This document shows, in pieces, positions 41,778 through 48,930 of a stretch of DNA of 64,000 bases (the stretch's first letter is position 1; every line of letters begins with the position of its first letter). This stretch comes from Actinomycetes bacterium. Lineage in GTDB: Bacteria; Actinomycetota; Actinomycetes; Actinomycetales; Dermatophilaceae. Made by a program: the position numbers and the translations under genes. The stretch covers positions 62,001 to 126,000 of the forward strand of contig JAEZWF010000014.1 of the NCBI GenBank assembly GCA_023420415.1, in the 5' to 3' direction. The notes beneath the pieces were generated by a model, which was not told where the DNA came from, ran no database searches, and saw nothing but the letters and a program-made list of their open reading frames with translations.

Positions 41778-41799
41778 TAACCGGACCACGGTCCGGTTA
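41778..41799. promoter_or_regulatory. TetR operator controlling the FMN reductase
   Basis: A 22-bp palindrome: TAACCGGACC (41778-41787), AC, GGTCCGGTTA (41790-41799). It lies between the divergent reductase and regulator genes, 24 bp before the regulator's start. Confidence 0.8.
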
Positions 41800-41823
41800 A
41801 TTCCCGCCCCCTAGGGTGGAGCC

Positions 41824-42441
41824 GTGACCGAGCGCCCGCTGCCGCTGCTGTCCGGGCCCGCGCCCGAACGCCGGGACGCGGCTCGCAACCGCGAAGCGCT
41901 GCTCGAAGCGGCCCGAGCCATGGTCGAGCAGTGCGGCGTCGACGCGGTGACCATGGACGCCGTCGCCGCCGCGGCCGGCGTCGGCAAGGGCACCGTCTTT
42001 CGCCGGTTCGAGAGCCGAGCCGGGTTGATGGCAGCCCTGCTCGACTTCCGCGAGCGCGAGTTCCAGACCAGCGTCCTCAGTGGTCCCCCGCCCCTCGGGC
42101 CGGGTGCGGCTCCCCTCGACCGGTTGCTCGCCTTCGGCGAGGGTCGGCTGCGGTACAACCTCGAGGCGGCGCAGCTGATCGCGGCCGCCGGCCGAGCCGG
42201 TCGACGTGCAGCAGGAGTGGCGACGTTCAGCGCCCAGCACATCGCCTTCCTGCTGCGCAGCCTCGGCGTGGGCGGCGACGTCGGTTACCTCGCCGCGGCC
42301 CTGCTCGCCCCGCTGGACAACGTCGCGCTCGACGACCCCGCAACCCTGGTCGACTACCCCGTCGAGCGATCGATCGCCGGCTGGGCCGACCTGGTGCGGC
42401 GGGTGGTCACGGCCCCCGTCGCACCCCCCTCCGAGGCGTAA
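41824..42441 (+). CDS. TetR-family transcriptional regulator
   Basis: A 205-residue repressor with helix-turn-helix VTMDAVAAAAGVGKGTVFRRFESRAGLMAALLD. The C-terminal domain is not one I can assign to a ligand class. Divergent from the FMN reductase over a 22-bp palindrome, which gives it an obvious target. GTG start. Confidence 0.9.
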   Translation: MTERPLPLLSGPAPERRDAARNREALLEAARAMVEQCGVDAVTMDAVAAAAGVGKGTVFRRFESRAGLMAALLDFREREFQTSVLSGPPPLGPGAAPLDRLLAFGEGRLRYNLEAAQLIAAAGRAGRRAAGVATFSAQHIAFLLRSLGVGGDVGYLAAALLAPLDNVALDDPATLVDYPVERSIAGWADLVRRVVTAPVAPPSEA

Positions 42442-42661
42442 CCCCCGCCAGTCGGACGCCCTGGTACCCGGCTGGTCCCGGCGCGGTACCCTCGACCCGC
42501 GCGAAGGCGCGGCGCGTGCGCGCCGGGAGCACCCGGCATACGCGCTGGAAGCTTTGGGGTGTGCACCGCAGCTGCACCGGACACGTGGGAGGTGGTCGCC
42601 GTGAGTCACGGCTCTGACAGTCCCGCCACGCGTCCCTGCAGCACCCGAACGGAGCCCCGCC

Positions 42662-43810
42662 GTGTCCGACCGCATCCCCACGCCCCTGCGCCCGATCCGT
42701 CGCCTCGCCGGTAAGGTCAACCGCCGCCCGGCACCTCGCATCGACGGCCTGAGCGAGCGCCCCACCGCGCCCGAGCCGACCACGAAGCGGCCCAGCATCG
42801 TCGACAGCGCCCTCTACGTCGATGGTGACCGCACCAGCTCACCCACCTCGCTCGCCGAGACCTACCGCGAGCTGGAGAACACCCCGGACGCCCTCGCCTG
42901 GATCGGTCTCTACCGGCCGACCAACGACGAGCTCGCCTCCCTCGCCGACGAGTTCGACCTGCACGAGCTCGCCGTCGAGGACGCCATCGTCGCCCACCAG
43001 CGACCCAAGCTCGAGCGGTACGACAAGACGCTGTTCGTCGTGCTGCGCGCCGCCCGGTACCTCGATGACGTCGAGGAGGTCGAGTTCGGCGAGCTGCACC
43101 TCTTCGTGGGCCCGAACTTCGTGATCACGTTGCGGCACAGCGAGTCTCCCGACCTGTCGGCCGTTCGGCGGCGGCTCGAGAGCAACCCCGACCTGCTGAA
43201 GCTGGGCACCGAGGCGATCCTCTACGCGATCCTCGACCGCGTCGTCGACGGCTACGCGCCCGTCGTCGCCGGGCTCGAGAACGACATCGACGAGATCGAG
43301 ACCGAGGTCTTCAGCGGAGACCCCGCGGTGTCACGGCGCATCTACGAGCTGTCGCGGGAGGTGATCGAGTTCGAGCGGGCGACGCGGCCGCTGACGGCCG
43401 TGATCGACGCGCTCTCCGCCGGGTTCGAGAAGTACGGCACCGACGAGGAGCTCCAGCGCTACCTGCGCGACGTCGAGGACCACCTCACCCAGGTCATCGA
43501 GCAGGTCGACGGGTTCCGCCACCTGCTGCGCGACATCCTCACTGTCAACGCCACCCTCGTCGCGCAGAAGCAGAACGAGGAGATGAAGACGCTCAGCGAG
43601 ACGAGCAACGCCCAGAACGAGGAGGTCAAGAAGATCTCGGCCTGGGCGGCGATCCTGTTCGCCCCCACCCTCGTCGGCACGGTCTACGGCATGAACTTCG
43701 AGTCGATGCCCGAACTGGCGTGGCGGTTCGGCTACCCGTTCGCCGTGCTGCTCATGCTGGGCGTCAGCGTGACGCTCTACCTGGTCTTCAAGCGCCGCAG
43801 CTGGATCTGA
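42662..43810 (+). CDS. corA: Magnesium/cobalt transporter CorA
   Basis: A 382-residue divalent cation channel: a large cytoplasmic domain, a long stalk helix (NEEMKTLSETSNAQNEEVKKIS), then two membrane helices with the selectivity motif GMN in TVYGMNFESMPEL. GTG start. The 220 bp upstream (42442-42661) hold GC-rich self-complementary segments and one GGCATAC, but no match to the M-box riboswitch could be seen. It overlaps the convergent YczE gene by 23 bp. Confidence 0.95.
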   Translation: MSDRIPTPLRPIRRLAGKVNRRPAPRIDGLSERPTAPEPTTKRPSIVDSALYVDGDRTSSPTSLAETYRELENTPDALAWIGLYRPTNDELASLADEFDLHELAVEDAIVAHQRPKLERYDKTLFVVLRAARYLDDVEEVEFGELHLFVGPNFVITLRHSESPDLSAVRRRLESNPDLLKLGTEAILYAILDRVVDGYAPVVAGLENDIDEIETEVFSGDPAVSRRIYELSREVIEFERATRPLTAVIDALSAGFEKYGTDEELQRYLRDVEDHLTQVIEQVDGFRHLLRDILTVNATLVAQKQNEEMKTLSETSNAQNEEVKKISAWAAILFAPTLVGTVYGMNFESMPELAWRFGYPFAVLLMLGVSVTLYLVFKRRSWI

Positions 43811-44492
43811 CCGTCTCCTCCTCGCCGGCGTCGGTCACCGGCGCGGTGGCCGGCTGGCCGGGCAGCGCCACGGTGAACAGCGGCAGGAACGCGTGCACCA
43901 ACGGCCCGATCGACACGGCATACAGCACCGTGCCCACACCCACGACTCCGCCGAGCAGCCACCCGACGGCGAGCACCACCACCTCTATGGTCGTGCGCAC
44001 CAGACGGATGCTGCGGCCGCTGCGGCGCACCAGCCCGGTCATCAGCCCGTCGCGGGGGCCGGGGCCGAACTGGCTGCCGATGTAGAGGGCGCCGGCGAGA
44101 CCGTTGAGGACCACGCCACCCACGAGCAGGGCGATTCGCGCGACGATGGGGTCGGGCCGCTCCAGCAGCGCCAGGGTGCCGTCGGTCGCCAGCCCGATGA
44201 CGAAGACGTTGGCGATGGTCCCGAGCCCCGGCCACTGCCGCAGCGGAATCCACGCGAGCAGCACGAGGGCGCCGACGATGATGACGATCGTGCCGAAGCT
44301 GAGGGGCAGGTGCTGGGCCACGCCGTAGTGGAAGACGTCCCACGGGTCGAGCCCCAGCCCGGAGCGCACCATCATGCCCATCGAGACGCCGTAGAGGGTG
44401 AGGCCCACGGCCAGCTGGACGAGGCGTCGCGCGGTGCGGCCGGCCCGAAGCTGCTGGAGGGGCGTCATGGCGGCCAGGGGCGTGCGAGTCAT
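43788..44492 (-). CDS. YczE-like integral membrane protein
   Basis: A 234-residue protein with about five membrane helices. RLVQLAVGLTLYGVSMGMMVRSGLGLDPWDVFHYGVAQ and LYIGSQFGPGPRDGLMTGLVRRSGRSIRLVRTTIEVVVLAVGWLLGG match the YczE/YitT family. Physiological role is unknown. It is divergent from a MocR regulator; MocR-YczE pairs are a described recurrent arrangement, and the regulator presumably controls it. ATG 44492; ATG 44468 also possible. Confidence 0.88.
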   Translation of the reverse strand: MTRTPLAAMTPLQQLRAGRTARRLVQLAVGLTLYGVSMGMMVRSGLGLDPWDVFHYGVAQHLPLSFGTIVIIVGALVLLAWIPLRQWPGLGTIANVFVIGLATDGTLALLERPDPIVARIALLVGGVVLNGLAGALYIGSQFGPGPRDGLMTGLVRRSGRSIRLVRTTIEVVVLAVGWLLGGVVGVGTVLYAVSIGPLVHAFLPLFTVALPGQPATAPVTDAGEEETVRSSCGA

Positions 44493-44503
44493 GTGGTCCA
44501 CAG

Positions 44504-44554
44504 TGGCCGTTGATTGGCCTGTTGCTCCATGGCCAATCATGCAAAAGTGGCCTG
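44504..44554. promoter_or_regulatory. Operator region of the MocR regulator
   Basis: TGATTGGCC (44511-44519) and GGCCAATCA (44531-44539) form an inverted repeat with an 11-nt spacer. In addition GTGGCC occurs as direct copies at 44504-44509 and 44547-44552, the latter in AAAGTGGCCT, which resembles the AAAGTGG core of known PdxR/MocR operators. Mixed direct and inverted repeats suit these large dimers. Confidence 0.65.
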
Positions 44555-44555
44555 C

Positions 44556-46016
44556 ATGCCACCTCGCGTCGTCTCAGCCCACCGTCTGGTCCCGCTGCTC
44601 GGCAGCGCGCTCGACACCACGCCCGCCTACCGCGGCCTCGCCGACGCGTTGCGGCTGCTCGTCGCCGACGGGCGGCTGCCGATCGGCACCCGCCTGCCGA
44701 GCGAGCGGGACCTGTCTGCCGCGCTCGGCGTGAGCCGCACGACGGTGTCGAGTGCGTATGCCGCGTTGCGCGACAGCGGCTACCTAGAGTCGCGACGTGG
44801 CTCGGGCAGCGTGACGACGCTCCCGCGTGACGACGCCGGGTCGCGCACCCGGGTGGCGGGCTCGGCCCTGCGGCCCGGCCAGGATGTCGACGCCGAGGAC
44901 GTCATCGACCTGACCTGCGCGGCGATGCCTGCGCCCGTCGGCACGATCGCAGCGTACGAAGCGGCCGTGACGGCGCTGCCCCACCACCTGGGCGGGACCG
45001 GGTACCACCCGCTCGGCCTGCCGGCGCTGCGCGAGGCCGTGGCGGCGCGATACACGGCACGTGGCCTGACGACGACCCCCGACCAGGTCATGATCACCAG
45101 CGGCGCCCTCGCCGGCGTGGCCGTCGCGACCCGCGCCCTGCTCGGGACCGGCGACCGCGTCCTGGTCGAGAACCCGACCTACCCCAACGCCATCGAGGCG
45201 CTGCGCCGGGCGGGCGCCCGGACCGTGCCGCTGTCGGTCACCCCGGCCGGGTGGGACCTGCCGATCGCGGAGGCGACGCTGCGACAGACAGCGCCGCGAG
45301 CGGCATACCTCGTGCCCGACTTCCACAACCCGACCGGCGCCCTCATGCCGGACGAGCAGCGCGCGCGGCTCGGGGCGGCACTCGCGGGCGGCCACACCGT
45401 GGCCATCGTCGACGAGACGATGGTCGACCTCGCCCACGACGAGATGCACGTGGCCCCGCGGCCATTCGGCGCCTTCCATGGGCGGACGGTGACGGTCGGC
45501 GGTGCGAGCAAGTCGTTCTGGGGCGGCCTGCGCGTCGGCTGGCTGCGCGCCCCGCGCGACCTCGTCGCATCCCTGCTCGCGGCACGGTTGACCCTCGACC
45601 TTGGGGCACCTGTCCTGGAACAGCTCGCCCTGCTGCACCTGCTCGAACACCGCGACGAGGTGCTCGCCCACCGACGCGAGCTGATCGTTGCCAACCGTGA
45701 TGCCTTCGTCGCCGAGTTGCGAAACCGGTTGCCGCAGTGGGGTTTTCGTGTGCCCGAGGGCGGCCTGAGCCTGTGGGTCGAGCTGCCCGAGGCGTTGTCC
45801 ACCGCGCTGTGTGTGGCGGCCGACCGGCGCGGGCTCGTCCTTGCTGCCGGACCGCAGTTCGGGTCGGAAGGGGCGTTCGAGCGGTTCATCCGACTGCCGT
45901 TCACCGGGCTGCCGGGAGAGCGGGTGACGGATGCGGTGCAACGCCTGGCGGCGGCGTGGGACGAGGCGACGACGAGGCGCAGCACCCGTGGCACACGCCC
46001 GCCGCTGGTGGCCTAG
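44556..46016 (+). CDS. MocR-type regulator: GntR DNA-binding plus aminotransferase-like domain
   Basis: A 486-residue PLP-dependent regulator. Winged helix: YRGLADALRLLVADGRLPIGTRLPSERDLSAALGVSRTTVSSAYAALRDSGYLE. Fold type I aminotransferase domain with FHNPTGALMP, the PLP Lys in GGASKSFWGGLRVGW, and the closing RFIRLPF. It is divergent from a YczE-like membrane protein. ATG 44556 has no ribosome site; ATG 44532 lies within the operator. Confidence 0.93.
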   Translation: MPPRVVSAHRLVPLLGSALDTTPAYRGLADALRLLVADGRLPIGTRLPSERDLSAALGVSRTTVSSAYAALRDSGYLESRRGSGSVTTLPRDDAGSRTRVAGSALRPGQDVDAEDVIDLTCAAMPAPVGTIAAYEAAVTALPHHLGGTGYHPLGLPALREAVAARYTARGLTTTPDQVMITSGALAGVAVATRALLGTGDRVLVENPTYPNAIEALRRAGARTVPLSVTPAGWDLPIAEATLRQTAPRAAYLVPDFHNPTGALMPDEQRARLGAALAGGHTVAIVDETMVDLAHDEMHVAPRPFGAFHGRTVTVGGASKSFWGGLRVGWLRAPRDLVASLLAARLTLDLGAPVLEQLALLHLLEHRDEVLAHRRELIVANRDAFVAELRNRLPQWGFRVPEGGLSLWVELPEALSTALCVAADRRGLVLAAGPQFGSEGAFERFIRLPFTGLPGERVTDAVQRLAAAWDEATTRRSTRGTRPPLVA

Positions 46017-46026
46017 GGTCGTCGTC

Positions 46027-46962
46027 GTGACCGACATGGATCCCATGGCCGACCTGCTGGACATCCTCGACCTGAAGGAGCTCGGCAGCGCCCGCATCAC
46101 CGTCGAGGGTGTCGGCAGCGGCACCAGTGACCTCGGTGAGTCGGGCGCAACCGTCTTCGAGGGGCGCAGCCAGAAGATGCCGCACGGGCGCGTGTACGGC
46201 GGCCAGGTGCTCGCGCAGTGCGTGATCGCCGCCGGTCGCACGGTCGCAGACGTCGACGACGGCGACGGACCGCGGCACATCCACTCCCTGCACGGATACT
46301 TCATGCGGCCCGGCGACGACACCAAGCCGATCCAGTTCGCGGTTGAGCGGATGCGTGACGGCAACTCGTTCTCGACGCGACGTGTGCACGCACTCCAGGG
46401 CGGCGTGCCGATCCTGTCGATGATCACCTCCTTCCAGGAGGACGCCGGTGGGCTCGACCACCAGGAGCCGATTCCCGACGTCGGCGCACCGGAGAAGTTC
46501 CCTTCTCTCGCAGACCAGTTCGGCGGAATCGACCACCCAGGCGCCAAGCACCTGGTGCGTCGCCCGATCGAGCTCCGCCACGTCCAGGGCAACCTGTTCA
46601 TCGCGCCCGGGGGCGAGAAGGTCGCCGAGCAGCAGGTGTGGATGCGGGCTGCCGGCCCGCTGCCCGACGACCCACTCATCCACGCGGCCGTGCTGGCCTA
46701 CGCCTCGGACTACACGCTGCTGGAGCCGGTGCTGCGCAAGCACGGGCTCGCGTGGACCGACCCACGGCTGCGGCCGGCGAGCCTGGACCACGCCATGTGG
46801 TTCCACCGCCCGGTGCGCGCCGACGAGTGGATCCTCTACGACGAGGAGTCGCCCTCGGCCTCCGGTGGGCGCGGGCTCGGCATCGGGCGCATGTTCGCCC
46901 AGGACGGCACGCTCGTGGCCACGGTGGCCCAGGAGGGCATGGTCCGCGTCAAGCAGTCCTGA
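46027..46962 (+). CDS. tesB: Acyl-CoA thioesterase II
   Basis: A 311-residue double-hotdog enzyme that hydrolyses medium- and long-chain acyl-CoA. GRVYGGQVLAQCVIAAGRTV and HSLHGYFMRPGDDTKPIQFAVERMRDGNSFSTRRVHALQGG mark the first hotdog; SLDHAMWFHRPVRADEWILYDEESPSASGGRGLGIGRMF the second. GTG 46027 sits ten bases after the mocR stop; ATG 46036 is an alternative. Confidence 0.94.
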   Translation: MTDMDPMADLLDILDLKELGSARITVEGVGSGTSDLGESGATVFEGRSQKMPHGRVYGGQVLAQCVIAAGRTVADVDDGDGPRHIHSLHGYFMRPGDDTKPIQFAVERMRDGNSFSTRRVHALQGGVPILSMITSFQEDAGGLDHQEPIPDVGAPEKFPSLADQFGGIDHPGAKHLVRRPIELRHVQGNLFIAPGGEKVAEQQVWMRAAGPLPDDPLIHAAVLAYASDYTLLEPVLRKHGLAWTDPRLRPASLDHAMWFHRPVRADEWILYDEESPSASGGRGLGIGRMFAQDGTLVATVAQEGMVRVKQS

Positions 46963-46998
46963 CCAGCCGCTGGCGACCCACGCCAGGCGCTCGGCAGG

Positions 46999-48930
46999 TT
47001 AGGTCCGTTCGATGCGGACGACGGCGGCGGTCCCCGGTGGCAGGTGCAGGCCGTTCGGCCGGATCTTCGTCTGTTCGGGGTCCCAGGCGAGCAGCACCTC
47101 GCTCGGGGTTTCGTCGAGCGGGACGGTCCAGCGCGACTGCGTCAGGTTGACCACTGTCGCGACGGACCCGCGGCGCATCACCAGCCACCCGTCCTTGTCG
47201 TCGAACTGGACGTCCACGAGGTCCAGTCGACCGTCGCTGAGCTCGAACTCCTTGCGCCGCAACGCGATCAGGTCGCGGTAGTAGGTCAGGAGCCGCGCGT
47301 GCTCCCCCTCGTGGGGTTCGGCCCAGTCGAGCTGTGAGCGGCGCATCGTCTGCTCGTCCTGCGGGTCGGGCACGTCCTGCGCGTCCCACCCGTGGTCGGC
47401 GAACTCGGACCGTCGCCCCTCGGTGACCGCCTTGCCCAGCGCCGGGTCCTCGAAGTCGGTGAAGAACTGGAACGGCGTGCTCGCACCCCACTCCTCCCCC
47501 ATGAACACCATGGGCGTGAAGGCGGACGTGAGATAGAGGGTGGCGCCGGCGGCCTGTCGTGCCAACGGGATCGAGGCGCTGATGCGGTCACCCACCGCAC
47601 GGTTGCCCACCTGGTCGTGGTTCTGCAGGTAGCCGAGGAATCGGCGGCCGTCCGTGTGCGCCCGGTCCACGGGAGCACCCCAGGCCGCGCCGCGAAAACT
47701 CGACCACGACCCGTCGTGCAGGAATGCCCCGGTCAGCACCTTGGCGAGGACGGCAAGCGGTCCGCCGTCCGGCATCGCCCTGCTGTCTCCCGCGAAGTCG
47801 CGGTAGTAGCCCTGGGTCTCTCCGGTCAACGTCACGTGCAGCGCGTGGTGCACGTCGTCGTCCCACTGCGCGTCCATGCCGAGGCCGCCCGCTGCCGTGG
47901 GCGTGACCATCGACGGCTGGTTGAGGTCGCTCTCGGCGATCAGGGCCAGCGGACGCCCGAGCCGTGCGGACAGCGCCGCCACCTCGTCGGACAGCTGGGC
48001 CAGCACGTGCTGGTCGGAGTCGTCGTGCAGCTCGTGCACCGCGTCGAGGCGCAGCGCGTCCACGTGGAAGTCGGCGAACCAGCGCAGCGCGCTGTCGACG
48101 ATCCAGCGGCGCACGTGAAAGCTGCCCTCGCCGTCGAGGTTGAGCCCCGGCCCCCACGGCGTCGGGTGCCGGTCGCTGAAGTAGGGCCCGAACCGCGGCA
48201 GGTAGTTCCCGGCGGGTCCGAGGTGGTTGTAGACGACGTCGAGGCACACGCCGAGTCCGACCTGGTGGCAGGCGTCGACGAAGCGCTGCAGCGCCGCCGG
48301 CCCCTCATAGGTGTCGTGGACCGACCAGGGCCCGACGCCGTCGTAGCCCCAGTTCCACCGTCCCGCGAAGCTCGCCACCGGCATGAGCTCGACGACATCG
48401 ACCCCCAGCTCGACGAGGTGCCCGAGGCGGCGCTGGGCGGCGTCGAGCGTGCCCTCGGGCGTGAACGTGCCGACGTGCAGCTCGTAGAAGACCGCGCCGA
48501 GCACGCCCTCACCCTGCTGGGGACCGGCCCACGTCGCGTCGTGCCAGGAGTATGCCGCGGCATCGAACCACCGGCTGCGCCCGTCGACCCCGTGTGGCTG
48601 CCAGGCCGAGCGTGGGTCGGGCAGCGCGGGTCCACCGTCGAGCCGGAAGGCGTAGTCCAGCCGGTCGTCAGGGGCGAGGTCCGGGGCCTGCCAGCGCCAC
48701 CAGCCGTCACCCTTGGGTTGCATGTCGCCGACACCTTGGGTCGTCTCGACACCATCGCCGCCGGCCCGCGACCAGTCGACCCGGACGGAGGACCGGTCGG
48801 GCGCCCACAGAGTCAGCTCCGGACCGGAGTCGGGCTGTGGTGGCTCGGGCTGTGGTGACTCGGGCTGTGGTGACTCGGGCTGTGGTGACTCGGCCGGCAT
48901 GGGCGCGTCGGTGGGCTCAGGAGTGGTCAT
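46999..48930 (-). CDS. treZ: Malto-oligosyltrehalose trehalohydrolase
   Basis: Releases free trehalose from the maltooligosyltrehalose made by TreY. 643 residues: N-terminal beta-sandwich (ELTLWAPDRSSVRVDW), then a GH13 barrel with FHVDALRLDAVHEL (nucleophile Asp), ALIAESDLNQP (acid Glu) and LQNHDQVGNRA. The first ~40 residues contain PQPES repeats encoded by a 15-bp tandem repeat and are likely disordered. Its ATG lies 14 nt inside the end of treY. Last gene of the treXYZ operon. Confidence 0.95.
   Translation of the reverse strand: MTTPEPTDAPMPAESPQPESPQPESPQPEPPQPDSGPELTLWAPDRSSVRVDWSRAGGDGVETTQGVGDMQPKGDGWWRWQAPDLAPDDRLDYAFRLDGGPALPDPRSAWQPHGVDGRSRWFDAAAYSWHDATWAGPQQGEGVLGAVFYELHVGTFTPEGTLDAAQRRLGHLVELGVDVVELMPVASFAGRWNWGYDGVGPWSVHDTYEGPAALQRFVDACHQVGLGVCLDVVYNHLGPAGNYLPRFGPYFSDRHPTPWGPGLNLDGEGSFHVRRWIVDSALRWFADFHVDALRLDAVHELHDDSDQHVLAQLSDEVAALSARLGRPLALIAESDLNQPSMVTPTAAGGLGMDAQWDDDVHHALHVTLTGETQGYYRDFAGDSRAMPDGGPLAVLAKVLTGAFLHDGSWSSFRGAAWGAPVDRAHTDGRRFLGYLQNHDQVGNRAVGDRISASIPLARQAAGATLYLTSAFTPMVFMGEEWGASTPFQFFTDFEDPALGKAVTEGRRSEFADHGWDAQDVPDPQDEQTMRRSQLDWAEPHEGEHARLLTYYRDLIALRRKEFELSDGRLDLVDVQFDDKDGWLVMRRGSVATVVNLTQSRWTVPLDETPSEVLLAWDPEQTKIRPNGLHLPPGTAAVVRIERT
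48829..48894. repeat. 15-bp tandem repeat in treZ
   Basis: TCGGGCTGTGGTGAC recurs four times with one or two changes, encoding (on minus) four PQP(E/D)S-like units near the TreZ N-terminus. Copy number changes by 15 bp would stay in frame. Confidence 0.8.

Noticed and set aside
42442..42661. M-box riboswitch upstream of corA
   Set aside because: GC-rich hairpins are present, but the conserved M-box segments could not be found.
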